Assembly (NCBI GenBank): GCA_946534345.1
Contig: CAMNCL010000002.1
Span: forward strand, 33,010 to 97,009
DNA from: an uncultured Caryophanales bacterium
Lineage (GTDB): Bacteria; Bacillota_I; Bacilli_A; RF39; UBA660
Direction of reading: 5' to 3'
DNA length: 64,000 bases
How positions within the stretch are numbered: position 1 is the stretch's first letter; each line of letters begins with the position of its first letter. Shown here one piece after another: positions 37,107 to 46,692 of this stretch. The notes under the pieces were generated by a model. The model worked only from the letters and a program-made list of their open reading frames with translations. It was not told where the DNA came from and made no database searches. Made by a program: the position numbers and the translations under genes.

Positions 37107-37664
37107 ATGAAAGTAAATGATAAAGAAAAATTGATTAAGTATATATTTTTGTATAGATCATTTCTATTTAGATTTGTAACTTTTAGTAGTGATTTAAAAG
37201 ATGAAGAAGTACAATTAATTATAGAATCTCTAAATAAAAAAAGTAGATACAAAAGAATATATTTTATTATTGATAAATTATGTGATCAAATAGATGAATA
37301 CTATAAAGATAAAAACACTTGTTGTTTTAAAAATAGTAAGTGTATTTGTCATCGAAAGAAAAAACTTAATTATAAGAATGGCTGTTGTAGAAAATGTAAA
37401 TATCAATCTAGTAGGGGATGTACAACTAAAAACTTTGCTTGTAAGATGTTTATGTGTTCTTATGCAAAAGAAAATGTTAATGTTTTAAATTACGAAGATT
37501 TATATTTATTAAAAGTACTGACTCCTTTACAAAGAACAATTCTTAAAAGCGATTATTTTTCTACAATAGAAGAAGTTGCGAGAGATTTATGTTTTAGTAT
37601 TTTATATTGTATTCCTAGAATGAGTATTAATTTTTTAAAAATGTTGCTTTTTACAAAAAAATAG
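37107..37664 (+). CDS. Cys-rich hypothetical protein, possible metal-binding
   Basis: 185 residues. Between ~residues 72 and 118 lie about a dozen Cys in patterns such as CCFKNSKCIC, CCRKCKY and CKMFMC, flanked by a helical N-terminus and a hydrophobic C-terminus. This resembles iron- or zinc-chelating Cys-rich clusters in general layout, but I cannot assign a family. The ATG at 37107 has no clear ribosome site and sits just behind a weak AGAAGG/CCTTCT hairpin that follows the acyl-CoA synthetase, so expression may depend on coupling. Confidence 0.55.
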   Translation: MKVNDKEKLIKYIFLYRSFLFRFVTFSSDLKDEEVQLIIESLNKKSRYKRIYFIIDKLCDQIDEYYKDKNTCCFKNSKCICHRKKKLNYKNGCCRKCKYQSSRGCTTKNFACKMFMCSYAKENVNVLNYEDLYLLKVLTPLQRTILKSDYFSTIEEVARDLCFSILYCIPRMSINFLKMLLFTKK

Positions 37665-37782
37665 TATATTTTTATTATAAAATAAGTAAATGCAACCACA
37701 ACTTTGCAAAATTTCCAACCAAAGTATATAGAAGGCAACTACAAATTAATGTAAAATTATAGTTACAAAGGAGGGAGATTAG

Positions 37783-39456
37783 ATGAAATTTGGAGACAAA
37801 TTAATAGTTCTAAGAAAAAAGAATGGCTTAAGCCAAGAAGAATTAGCTGAAAAGTTAGGAGTATCGAGACAAAGCGTCTCAAAATGGGAAAGTAATAATA
37901 CCTATCCCGAAACAGATAAGATAGTTCAAATATGTAATCTATTTGATTGCTCTATGGATGATCTTATTAATGATAAAGTAACAGATGTAGAAAGTACTTT
38001 AAGAAAGAATAAGAATAATTTTAATGAGGTATGGGATTCTCTATTAGAATTCATAACAAAAACAATTAATATGTTTTCTCATATGAAATTCTCAACTGGA
38101 TTAAAATGTGTCATTGAAATGGCAATTCTAGCATTTCTATTATGGCTAGTAGGTTTAGGAGTATGTGGTATTAGTAGTAATATTATTGCTGGTTTATTTG
38201 ATTTCTTTGGTAGTAGAACAACTTCTATCATTAGAAATATACTAGAAAATATATTTAGTATTTTATGGTTCGTTCTAGCAATTATTGTTTTAGTTCATAC
38301 TTTTAAAATTAGATATTTAAACTATTTTGAAGAAGAAATAGAGAAAAAGGAAGAATCAAAATCTAAAGATAAGAATAATAAGGATGATGAAAAACTAAAT
38401 TTAAAAACAACTGATAGAGTTATAATTAGAGATGAAAAAGATAAACCCTTTGCGTTTTTAAGTGTTCTATCTAAAATAGTTCTATTCTTTATTAAATTTA
38501 TTGTATTCTGGATTGCTTTTGGTTCTATATTTGCCATAGTTGGATTGATTGTTGCTAGTATAGTTTCATTAGCTTACATTCCAACTCATTCATTATTCGT
38601 AGGTAGTACTTTATCATTAATAGCTGCTACTGTAATAGGAATATTATTCTTACTTTTATGTATATACTTTATAATTTCTAAAAAAATTAATGTAAAGGTA
38701 TTTGTAATTACATTTGTAGTATCATTAGTATTATTTGGTACTGGTATTGGTATTTTCGCTTTATCAATTAAAAATATTGAATTTATCAATAAAGATAATC
38801 TTGATACATTAGGAACCGAAAAATTAACTGTTCCTGTTGAAGATAATTTGGTAATAACAAGTTATGAATTAGATGAATATACATATATAATAGATGACAG
38901 TATTCCAGCAGATAAAATAGAAGTAGAAGTAGGATACGATAAAAGTGTTTTTAAAATTAATCATACGAATCATGATCTTCAAGGAATGAAACTTTATATT
39001 CCAACTGCTTCTCCAGCAATATCTGAGCAAGCGTATCTAAAATCAATTGTAAAAGATTTAAAGAATAATAAATTATACATTAATAGATTTGAACCTAGTA
39101 TATACAGTTTAACTATTAAAGCTAATTCTAATGTCATCAATAATTTGATTTCTAATGCAGATAAACTATACATGGTTAAGAAAGAAGTTGATGGTAACAC
39201 AATCAAAGTACAAGGACATGGTCTACAAAACGTAGTACAATCTGGAAGAGGTTATGTTAATTATGATGCAAGAACCGGAGAATTAATTTATTCTGAAAAT
39301 ACACCTAAAGACTTCAAATGTTTAAGTAAAACTGTTAGACTACCTTTTGAAGATAGAACAGAATATAGATGTTATACTAAAGAAGAGTATCTTGATCAAG
39401 AATTGTTTGATGAGGACTATGATTATGATGATATTTACGATGAAGATTACGATTAG
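37783..39456 (+). CDS. Membrane-bound XRE-family regulator with extracellular domain
   Basis: 557 residues. Residues ~1-65 form an XRE helix-turn-helix (LSQEELAEKLGVSRQSVSKWESNN). Hydrophobic segments follow at ~105-135, 150-172, 225-260, 270-300 and 300-325, split by an acidic/Lys-rich cytoplasmic linker (~180-215). The final ~230 residues are a beta-rich extracellular domain (DUF4097-like in feel), ending in a very acidic DEDYDYDDIYDEDYD tail. It could be a one-component membrane sensor coupling an outside signal to promoter binding. AAAGGAGGGAG precedes the ATG. The sensing role is inference. Confidence 0.75.
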   Translation: MKFGDKLIVLRKKNGLSQEELAEKLGVSRQSVSKWESNNTYPETDKIVQICNLFDCSMDDLINDKVTDVESTLRKNKNNFNEVWDSLLEFITKTINMFSHMKFSTGLKCVIEMAILAFLLWLVGLGVCGISSNIIAGLFDFFGSRTTSIIRNILENIFSILWFVLAIIVLVHTFKIRYLNYFEEEIEKKEESKSKDKNNKDDEKLNLKTTDRVIIRDEKDKPFAFLSVLSKIVLFFIKFIVFWIAFGSIFAIVGLIVASIVSLAYIPTHSLFVGSTLSLIAATVIGILFLLLCIYFIISKKINVKVFVITFVVSLVLFGTGIGIFALSIKNIEFINKDNLDTLGTEKLTVPVEDNLVITSYELDEYTYIIDDSIPADKIEVEVGYDKSVFKINHTNHDLQGMKLYIPTASPAISEQAYLKSIVKDLKNNKLYINRFEPSIYSLTIKANSNVINNLISNADKLYMVKKEVDGNTIKVQGHGLQNVVQSGRGYVNYDARTGELIYSENTPKDFKCLSKTVRLPFEDRTEYRCYTKEEYLDQELFDEDYDYDDIYDEDYD

Positions 39457-39500
39457 TAATCTTCTTTATTTTTTGGTATAATAATTAATGGAGTGGTTAT

Positions 39501-40091
39501 ATGAACTATGATTTAGAGATGGAAAAACAAATTAGTAATATTCCCGAAGGAACTGAACTTTTATTGCATGCATGTTGTGCTCCATGTTCATCTGCAGTAT
39601 TAGAGAGAATTGCTAATCATTTTAAAATAAGTATTTTTTATTATAATCCTAATATTACAGATGAAGATGAGTATAATAAGAGAATTACTGAAATAAAAAA
39701 ACTAATCTCAATAGTTCATCCGAAATATGAAATATCATTGATAGAGGGAAAATATGAACCTGAAAAGTTCTTTGAAATGGCTAAGGGATTAGAAAAAGAA
39801 CCAGAAAGAGGTAAACGTTGTTATAAATGCTATGAATTACGACTAAGTGAAACTGCTAAGATTGCAGAAGAGATGGGTTTTAAATACTTTTGCACAACTT
39901 TAACTCTATCGCCTCATAAAAATGTTAATTGGTTAAATGAAATAGGAGAAGAATTAAATAATAAGTATCAAACTACATATTTATATTCTGATTTTAAAAA
40001 GAAGGAAGGGTATAAGAGAAGTATAATCCTATCTAAAGAGTATGGATTATATAGACAAGACTATTGTGGGTGTATTTTTTCTAAAAAATAA
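39501..40091 (+). CDS. queH: Epoxyqueuosine reductase QueH
   Basis: 196 residues (DUF208 family). Converts epoxyqueuosine to queuosine in tRNA wobble positions, replacing the cobalamin enzyme QueG. The iron-sulfur/metal Cys pattern is visible: HACCAPCS near 28, GKRCYKCYELR near 110 and DYCGCIFS at the C-terminus. No other queuosine genes are nearby. Confidence 0.92.
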   Translation: MNYDLEMEKQISNIPEGTELLLHACCAPCSSAVLERIANHFKISIFYYNPNITDEDEYNKRITEIKKLISIVHPKYEISLIEGKYEPEKFFEMAKGLEKEPERGKRCYKCYELRLSETAKIAEEMGFKYFCTTLTLSPHKNVNWLNEIGEELNNKYQTTYLYSDFKKKEGYKRSIILSKEYGLYRQDYCGCIFSKK

Positions 40092-40111
40092 ATAAGTTAG
40101 GAGATGAGGAT

Positions 40112-41005
40112 ATGAAAAAGAAGTCCATAATTACAAACTTAGAAATCTTTGGGACAATTCTTTTCTTATCAGCATCTTCTTATAATATATGTGATGAAGC
40201 AATTGGAAGTAATATGTTTCATACTACAATTGAACAAGAACAAAATATAGATGATTTAGAAGATTATGTACTACAAGGTCTATGTAAAGTAGATGATAAA
40301 TATCTTATATCAGCATATGATAGTAGTCATAATAATGAATCAATTCTTTATATTTTAGACGATGATTTAAATACTTATACAAAGAAGAGATTAAATACAT
40401 TCTCTCATGTTGGAGGAGTAACATATGACCCTGATCATGAAATAGTCTGGGTTACTGATGTTGAAGGAACTATTACTGGATATGATAAAAATGAAATATT
40501 TAAATTTGGAGGATTAGTTAATAGTAAGTATTCAAATATTTATGTTGGAGATGAATTAGATAATATCTTTGGAGAATGCTCAGTAGCATACATTACTTAT
40601 TATGATAATAAATTATATGTTGGAAACTATAATTTTAAGAATAATACTATTATTAAAGAATATGATGTACTAGATAATGGTATGATTGATACTAGTAAAT
40701 ATCGTGAGATAAAATCTGCTGGTTTTATACAAGGAATAACATTCTATGAAGATAATGATCATAAAAAGTATTTAATTGTCTCATCTTCATATGGCAAACA
40801 TTTTGATTCTACTCTTAGAATATTTGAATTTAATACTATGAAACTAGTAAAAGAGATTAAAACTAGAGAAATGATGGAAGAAATAATAGTAGATGATGAT
40901 AAATTAATTACTGTATATGAGTCCAATGCTAAAATATATAAGAAAAAGAAAAAAGGAACAGATATAATAATATCTAATATGAATAAAATACTTACAAATG
41001 AATAA
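40112..41005 (+). CDS. Exported beta-propeller-like protein, paralogue of the 16809 product
   Basis: 297 residues with an N-terminal hydrophobic segment (~10-25). Blocks VLQGLCKVDDKYLISAYDSS, HVGGVTYDPDHEIVWVTD and EIIVDDDKLITVYESNAKIY align by eye with VPQGMAYA..., HVGGIATNGNNVWITSD and AEGLFYKDKSLYILFESNS in the protein at 16809-17774. Both therefore derive from one ancestor and are likely extracellular propellers. AGGAGATGAGG precedes the ATG. Ligand unknown; murC follows 32 bases later. Confidence 0.6.
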   Translation: MKKKSIITNLEIFGTILFLSASSYNICDEAIGSNMFHTTIEQEQNIDDLEDYVLQGLCKVDDKYLISAYDSSHNNESILYILDDDLNTYTKKRLNTFSHVGGVTYDPDHEIVWVTDVEGTITGYDKNEIFKFGGLVNSKYSNIYVGDELDNIFGECSVAYITYYDNKLYVGNYNFKNNTIIKEYDVLDNGMIDTSKYREIKSAGFIQGITFYEDNDHKKYLIVSSSYGKHFDSTLRIFEFNTMKLVKEIKTREMMEEIIVDDDKLITVYESNAKIYKKKKKGTDIIISNMNKILTNE

Positions 41006-41037
41006 AAATTTGATATACTTAAATAGAGGGTGATTAA

Positions 41038-42360
41038 ATGAAATATTACTGTATAGGAATTAAAGGTACTGGAATGTCTACTTTAGCTCAAATACTTCAT
41101 GATTTAGGAAATGATGTTTCAGGATATGATGATGCTAGAGAACATAAGTTTACTGAAGATGGTTTAGTTGAAAGAAATATACCAATATATTATGATGGAG
41201 AACATTCAATTGATCCTGATACAATTGTTACTTATAGTGTTGCTTTTAGTGAAGAGCATCCAGAAATACAAAGAGTTAAATCTTTAGGATTAAAGATAGT
41301 TAAATATAATGAAGTAATGGGAGATATAATTAGTCAATTTAAGTCAATTGGTGTAAGTGGTACTCATGGTAAAACTACTACTTCTTCTCTTATTAGAACT
41401 ATATTAGAAGCTGCTGGTGGATGTAATTATTTTATTGGTGCTGGAGATGGTTATGCTTCTCAAGCTAATGATTATTTTGTAGTTGAAAGTGATGAATTCA
41501 ATCGTCATTTTACTGCTTATCATCCAATGTATTCAGTAATTACTAATATTGAAGCAGAACACTTAGAATGTTATAAAGATGTAGATGATATTAGAGATAC
41601 ATTTGAAATATTCGCTAATCAAACATCTAAATTAGTTGTCGCAAATGGTGATAATGCTGAAGTAAAAAAGATTAATTATAATACTAAAGTATTATTCTAT
41701 GGATTTGGATTTCATAATGATGTAGTTATTCAAAATTTAAAACTATTAGAAGAGGGTTCTAGATTTGATATTTATATTAAAGAAGAATTATATGGTAGTT
41801 TTGAAGTTCCACTATATGGAAAGCATATGGTATCAAATGTATGTGCTGCGATAATCATATGTCGTGAATTAGGTATAGATAAAGATACTATTCATGAAGC
41901 ATTACTTAATTTTAAAAATGCAAAAAGAAGATTTGCTATTGAAAAAGTAAGAAATACAGTAATAATTGATGATTATGCACATCATCCTACAGAAATTAAA
42001 GCTACATTAGAAGCTGCTAAACAAAGATTCCCTGATAAAAGACTTGTAGTAATCTTTAGACCAAATACTTATTCTAGAACTAAAGATTTCAAAAATGAGT
42101 TCATAGAAGTATTAAGTATGGCTGATAAAACATATTTAACAGAGATTAAATGTAATCGTGAAGATCCTAAGAAATATCCGGGAATTAGTTCTAAAACAAT
42201 AATTAATGGAATTCCAGATGCTGAATTAATAAGTCCAGAGACAATAGATAAAATAGGGGGAGAATTAGATTCAGTAATATGTGTTTTAGGATGTGCTTAT
42301 ATGGAAGATCTTCTACAAGCAATTAGAAATTTTATAAATAGTATTCCAGAGGAAGAGTAA
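41038..42360 (+). CDS. murC: UDP-N-acetylmuramate--L-alanine ligase
   Basis: 440 residues. Adds L-Ala to UDP-MurNAc, committing to peptidoglycan stem peptide synthesis in the cytoplasm; its presence shows the organism has a cell wall. N-terminal Rossmann part YCIGIKGTGMSTLAQIL, ATP-binding GVSGTHGKTTTSS, then DDYAHHPTEI and FRPNTYSRT. AGGGTG precedes the ATG. A hairpin GAAGAGT/ACTCTTC overlaps the stop. Confidence 0.93.
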   Translation: MKYYCIGIKGTGMSTLAQILHDLGNDVSGYDDAREHKFTEDGLVERNIPIYYDGEHSIDPDTIVTYSVAFSEEHPEIQRVKSLGLKIVKYNEVMGDIISQFKSIGVSGTHGKTTTSSLIRTILEAAGGCNYFIGAGDGYASQANDYFVVESDEFNRHFTAYHPMYSVITNIEAEHLECYKDVDDIRDTFEIFANQTSKLVVANGDNAEVKKINYNTKVLFYGFGFHNDVVIQNLKLLEEGSRFDIYIKEELYGSFEVPLYGKHMVSNVCAAIIICRELGIDKDTIHEALLNFKNAKRRFAIEKVRNTVIIDDYAHHPTEIKATLEAAKQRFPDKRLVVIFRPNTYSRTKDFKNEFIEVLSMADKTYLTEIKCNREDPKKYPGISSKTIINGIPDAELISPETIDKIGGELDSVICVLGCAYMEDLLQAIRNFINSIPEEE

Positions 42361-42423
42361 AACTCTTCTCTTTTGTTGCTTAAGAAAGATTTATATGTTA
42401 AAATCTAGAATAGAGGTGAGAAG

Positions 42424-43893
42424 ATGGCAAAAAAGAAAAAAAGATATAGACTAAAAAAATCTCTAAAATTACGTTTTAAAACTGCTTTATTAAGAAAGAG
42501 AAATATACTTAGTTTACTTTCTCTAATATTAATAATAGTTTTTATTATATTTTTAAGTATGATGAATATGTTACCTACTAAATATCTAGTATTAGGTTCA
42601 TTTGTATTAATAGTATTAGATATAGTAAGTATAGTTTTTATTAATTTATATCAAAAAATAGGTTTAAAAATAATTGGTAGTATAATAATGTTTATTTTGT
42701 CAGTTATAAGTATTGTGGGATCTTATTATATATTAAGTACTAATAACTTTTTAAATAATTCTTTCTCTAAAAAAGTTCAATATGAAAAGAATACTTATTA
42801 TGTTGTGGCTAAGAAAGAGAATAACTTAACTCAAGAAGATATAAGTGGAGAAATAAGTACTTATGAAGGAACAATGTACTTGGATAAAGCACTTAAGAAG
42901 TTAAATAAAAAGTATAAAGTAAGTGCTAAAAGTTATAATGAAGTAGGAGCTCAATTTGATAATTTACTTAATAATACTGATAAATTTATGTTAGTAGAAA
43001 AAACTTCTTATGAGATTATTTTCCAAATATCAGATACGTATAAGAGAGAGAATTTTAAAACTTTATATGAATTTAATATCTATACTAAGAAAAAGAAAAG
43101 CAGTAGTACTAATACAGATAAGTTTAATATTTATATAGCTGGAACTGATTTCTCTGGTTTAACAGACTTTAATATGATCGCATCTATTAATAATAAGACT
43201 CATAAAGTATTACTTACTAGTATTCCAAGAGATTATTATATTAATATTCCTGGAAGAAATGGAGAGAAAGATAAATTAGGCTTTATGGGAGCTTATGGAA
43301 GTAATGCTTCTAAAGAAGCTTTAGCTGAAGTATTTGGTATTGATATAGATTATACTGTTACTTTAAATACTGATAGTTTAGTAGAAATAGTAGATTATGT
43401 TGGAGGAATAGAATTCTGTAGTGATAAAGAGTTTACCACAACACATGCTTTAGTTAGAAATACATATAATGATAGAGGTAAAAAACTAACTATTATTAAA
43501 GGCTGCCAACAGTTAAACGGAATAGAAGCTTTAACTTTAGCTAGAGAGAGAAATGCCTTTGAAGGAAGAGATAGAGTTAGACAAGAGAATTGTCAAAAGA
43601 TATTAATTGCTATTATTAAGAAGTTAATAAGTACTGATACTATGTTACATTATAATGAAACATTAAATACACTTAGTACTTTATATGATACTGACATATC
43701 TAAAGATGTAATTAGTAATATATCTAAAGATATAGTTAATAATGGAAATAAATGGAAATTTGAAACACAATCAGTTGATGGTACTGATGGACATGATAAA
43801 GTACATTCATCTAGTATGATTGATTGGGTTATGTATCCAGATCAAAAGACAATTGATACTGCTAAGAATAAGATAAAAGAGACGTTGAAATAA
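42424..43893 (+). CDS. LytR-CpsA-Psr (LCP) family cell-wall glycopolymer ligase
   Basis: 489 residues. A basic N-terminus precedes three hydrophobic helices (~28-45, 55-78, 80-105), then an extracellular LCP domain from ~235: AGTDFSGLTDFNMI, VLLTSIPRDYYINIPG, KLGFMGAYG and LTLARERNAFEGRDRVRQENCQKIL, which carries the phosphate-binding Arg residues. LCP enzymes transfer teichoic acids or capsule to peptidoglycan. It follows murC with 60 nt between. Confidence 0.9.
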   Translation: MAKKKKRYRLKKSLKLRFKTALLRKRNILSLLSLILIIVFIIFLSMMNMLPTKYLVLGSFVLIVLDIVSIVFINLYQKIGLKIIGSIIMFILSVISIVGSYYILSTNNFLNNSFSKKVQYEKNTYYVVAKKENNLTQEDISGEISTYEGTMYLDKALKKLNKKYKVSAKSYNEVGAQFDNLLNNTDKFMLVEKTSYEIIFQISDTYKRENFKTLYEFNIYTKKKKSSSTNTDKFNIYIAGTDFSGLTDFNMIASINNKTHKVLLTSIPRDYYINIPGRNGEKDKLGFMGAYGSNASKEALAEVFGIDIDYTVTLNTDSLVEIVDYVGGIEFCSDKEFTTTHALVRNTYNDRGKKLTIIKGCQQLNGIEALTLARERNAFEGRDRVRQENCQKILIAIIKKLISTDTMLHYNETLNTLSTLYDTDISKDVISNISKDIVNNGNKWKFETQSVDGTDGHDKVHSSSMIDWVMYPDQKTIDTAKNKIKETLK

Positions 43894-43908
43894 TCAATGT
43901 CTCTTATA
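43879..43908 (+). terminator. Weak terminator/attenuator hairpin between LCP and pepD genes
   Basis: 10-bp stem GAGACGTTGA/TCAATGTCTC (one G-U), 5-nt loop, but a poor T tail. It covers an upstream ATG at 43897, supporting the later pepD start. Confidence 0.45.
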
Positions 43909-43923
43909 GTAATGGAGGATATT

Positions 43924-45318
43924 ATGAATGATTTAATTTATAAATATTTTAAAGAAATAAGTAAGATACCTAGAGAAACTTATCATATTGATGAAATATC
44001 TAATTACTTAGTTGAATTTGCTAAAGATAGAAATCTAGAAGTATATCAAGATGAAGTTGGGAATGTAATTATTAAAAAAGAAGCTTCTGATAATTACAGG
44101 GATCATGAACCAGTAATAATACAAGCTCATATGGATATGGTATGTCAAAAAGATAAAGATAGTAATCATGACTTTTCTAAAGATCCTATTGAAATAATAG
44201 AAGAAAGCGGCTATTTAAAGGCAAATAGAACTACTTTAGGAGCTGATAATGGAATTGGGCTAGCTATGGCTTTATCTCTGTTAGAAAGCGATGTATTACA
44301 TCCTAAATTAGAAGTTGTATTCACAGTAAATGAAGAAGTAGGAATGGAAGGAGCTAGTAACTTAGATTTTAGTAAGTTAGAAAGTAATAGACTAATAAAT
44401 ATAGATTCAGAAGATGAAGGAATATTAACCGCAGGTTGTGCTGGAGGAGTTAGAGTAGAAGTAACTTATACAGGAGAATTAATAGAAAAAGAAGGTTATA
44501 TTTATACTATTAATATAAGTAATTTACTAGGAGGACATTCAGGAGTAGATATTAATAAAAATAGAGTAAATGCTATTAAGTTAGTAGGGGAGTTCTTATC
44601 TACAATAAATAATTATTATTTAGTAAGTATTAACGGTGGTAAAGTAGATAATGCTATTTGTAATGATTGTACTTTTGAATTTTTATTAGAAGATAAATTT
44701 GATTATAATGCTTTAGAAGATAACATGTATGAATATATTAAAAGTAGGGGAGAAGATAATGCTTCTATAACTGTAATTGAAAACAAAGGAAAAGAAAAAG
44801 TATTCTCTTTAGAAGATACTAATAATATTATTAATTATATTTATAATTCAAAAAATGGAGTTATTTCTTATGAAGAAGGACTAGATGATTTAGTAAAAAC
44901 TTCTCTTAATTTTGGAGTTATTAGTACTTCTAATAATATAATTACTATGAAACATTCTGTTAGATCATCTAATGATAATGAAAGAGATGAAGTGGTTAAT
45001 ATGATAAGGGAAAATGCTGATAGTATTAATGCTTCTATTGAAGTAAAGAATACCTATTCTGGATGGAAATATAATGAAGAATCTAATCTTAGAAAAATCT
45101 TTGAAAGTGTATATAATGAAATGTTTGATAAGGATTTAATAATAAATGTTGTACATGCAGGATTAGAATGTGGTATCTTTATTGGTAAAAATAATAAACT
45201 AGATTGTGTTTCTATTGGTCCTACTATTATAGGTGCCCATACTCCTGATGAAAAAGTAGAAATAGAAAGTGTAAACAGAACATATAATTATTTAATTAAA
45301 GTATTAGAAAATCTTTAA
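43924..45318 (+). CDS. pepD: Aminoacyl-histidine dipeptidase (PepD, M20C)
   Basis: 464 residues from the ATG at 43924, chosen because GGAGG lies just before it. Zinc ligands of the M20 family are readable: QAHMDMVCQ, ADNGIGLAMAL, NEEVGMEGA (catalytic Glu) and INIDSEDEG, with a C-terminal GAHTPDE. It cleaves dipeptides, supplying amino acids in a peptide-using fermenter. An ATG at 43897 is in frame but within a hairpin. Confidence 0.92.
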   Translation: MNDLIYKYFKEISKIPRETYHIDEISNYLVEFAKDRNLEVYQDEVGNVIIKKEASDNYRDHEPVIIQAHMDMVCQKDKDSNHDFSKDPIEIIEESGYLKANRTTLGADNGIGLAMALSLLESDVLHPKLEVVFTVNEEVGMEGASNLDFSKLESNRLINIDSEDEGILTAGCAGGVRVEVTYTGELIEKEGYIYTINISNLLGGHSGVDINKNRVNAIKLVGEFLSTINNYYLVSINGGKVDNAICNDCTFEFLLEDKFDYNALEDNMYEYIKSRGEDNASITVIENKGKEKVFSLEDTNNIINYIYNSKNGVISYEEGLDDLVKTSLNFGVISTSNNIITMKHSVRSSNDNERDEVVNMIRENADSINASIEVKNTYSGWKYNEESNLRKIFESVYNEMFDKDLIINVVHAGLECGIFIGKNNKLDCVSIGPTIIGAHTPDEKVEIESVNRTYNYLIKVLENL

Positions 45319-45360
45319 TTTTTCATTCAATTATCATAGTATTATTACAGGAGGTATAAA

Positions 45361-46476
45361 ATGAAAGAAGAAAGTAAGAAAGCAAAAACAAAGAATATAG
45401 TTATTATAGTATTAATTGCTATTATAGTAGTTTTACTAGGAGTAATATTAACCTCAACTAAAACTTTACAAAATAATAAGAATAATAAAAATGAATCAAC
45501 AAGAAAAACTAGTTCTGAAGAAACAGTTAAAGAATCTTCAGATATAGTGGCTGTAGTAAATAGTTCTAGTAATACACGTAAGCTATATAGTATTAATTCT
45601 CAAGGGAAACTATCTTCACTAAATAATACTGATGTATTATCAATAGATGGCCTAGGTGGTAGATCTTTTGATATATACAAAAACATTTTATATTATATTG
45701 ATACAGATTATAATTTACACATTGTTAATTTAGTGAATAATAAGGAAAAAAAGATTGATTTATCAGAAGATATTACTGTAGAAGATAAACTTGATTTATA
45801 TTCAGGAAAAGAATATTTGCTATTTGTTGACAGTGACAATGCTTATACATATCATCTAGATTCTGGAAAAATCCAGAATATTAATATTATTAAACCAAGA
45901 TTTGCCTGTGAATATAATTACTATGACAAAGATAAAGATATCTTTTATTATCGTGGTTATACTAGTGATTTTATTCTAAAATACGATGTTTCTCTTAATA
46001 AAAGTGAACAAATCATTAGCGATGATTATTCAATAACTCCATATAATTCATCATCAAAGTATTTAGTTATTAATAAAGATAGTATTATTTATAAATACGA
46101 TTATCAAAGTAAAAAAATTGAAAAAGTACTGGATGTTTCAAACGTTGATATTAGATCAATAATTACAATTAAAGATAATTCTGTTATTTATATTGAAGGA
46201 AATACTATTTATGAAAAAGAATTTTCAGGTAATCCTGTAGCTTTAGCTAGTTTAGATTTAAGTGATAAAGAATTAATATCAACTTATAATATTAAGTCAG
46301 AACAGTTTTCTTTGATAAGTAAATGGGAGTCCGTTTGTTCAACATATGGATCACATGGTACATGTGGTGAAAAAATTGAAAGTATTTATATGTTTAAATA
46401 TGATGATAATAAACTTATCGATATTTCAAATGATTATAAGAATTTTGGTTTTTCAGATATAGTTTTAAATAATTAA
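45361..46476 (+). CDS. Membrane-anchored extracellular beta-propeller-like protein
   Basis: 371 residues. A Lys-rich start precedes one transmembrane helix (~13-32), then a Ser/Asn-rich linker (~35-65). A repeated YSIN..., YYID..., VDSD..., FYYRGY..., IYKYDYQSKK pattern follows, suggesting propeller blades (DUF5050-like in style). One Cys pair (CSTYGSHGTC) is near the C-terminus. AGGAGG precedes the ATG. Function unknown. Confidence 0.6.
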   Translation: MKEESKKAKTKNIVIIVLIAIIVVLLGVILTSTKTLQNNKNNKNESTRKTSSEETVKESSDIVAVVNSSSNTRKLYSINSQGKLSSLNNTDVLSIDGLGGRSFDIYKNILYYIDTDYNLHIVNLVNNKEKKIDLSEDITVEDKLDLYSGKEYLLFVDSDNAYTYHLDSGKIQNINIIKPRFACEYNYYDKDKDIFYYRGYTSDFILKYDVSLNKSEQIISDDYSITPYNSSSKYLVINKDSIIYKYDYQSKKIEKVLDVSNVDIRSIITIKDNSVIYIEGNTIYEKEFSGNPVALASLDLSDKELISTYNIKSEQFSLISKWESVCSTYGSHGTCGEKIESIYMFKYDDNKLIDISNDYKNFGFSDIVLNN

Positions 46477-46484
46477 TTATAGTA

Positions 46485-46513
46485 TTGTGAAGATAAATTA
46501 AATATGATAAAAT
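46485..46513 (+). promoter_or_regulatory. Candidate promoter of tRNA-Glu
   Basis: TTGTGA (46485-46490), 17-nt spacer, TAAAAT (46508-46513), about 30 bp before the mature tRNA 5' end. Confidence 0.4.
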
Positions 46514-46540
46514 AAAGATGTCTGTTGAGACATCTTTCAT
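46514..46540 (+). terminator. Hairpin immediately before tRNA-Glu
   Basis: Perfect 10-bp stem AAAGATGTCT/AGACATCTTT ending six bases before the tRNA. It ends the 45361 transcript or marks a processing site; the T tail is short. Confidence 0.55.
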
Positions 46541-46542
46541 AT

Positions 46543-46619
46543 GGCCTGTTGGTGAAGTGGCTTAACACACTGCCCTCTCAAGGCAGCATTCACGGATTCG
46601 AATTCCGTACAGGCTACCA
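46543..46619 (+). tRNA. tRNA-Glu (anticodon CUC)
   Basis: Full cloverleaf with encoded CCA: acceptor GGCCTGT/ACAGGCT (G-U at 1-72), D arm GTG...CAC, anticodon stem CTGCC/GGCAG with loop CTCTCAA giving anticodon CTC, 5-nt variable loop, T arm ACGGA/TCCGT with TTCGAAT loop. Body closely resembles Bacillus tRNA-Glu. A terminator follows at 46630. Confidence 0.93.
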
Positions 46620-46629
46620 TTATAAATAT

Positions 46630-46657
46630 AAACCATTGATTCCAATGGTTTTTTTAT
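46630..46657 (+). terminator. Terminator after tRNA-Glu
   Basis: Perfect stem AACCATTG/CAATGGTT, 4-nt loop, seven T. Confidence 0.85.
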
Positions 46658-46692
46658 GTATTTTTCTATGCTATAATATAATAGGTGATAGT

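Noticed and set aside
46525..46692. An open frame running through the tRNA-Glu into the CmpB-like gene
   Set aside because: It is the chance translation of the tRNA; the ribosome site and ATG at 46693 give a start matching the family.
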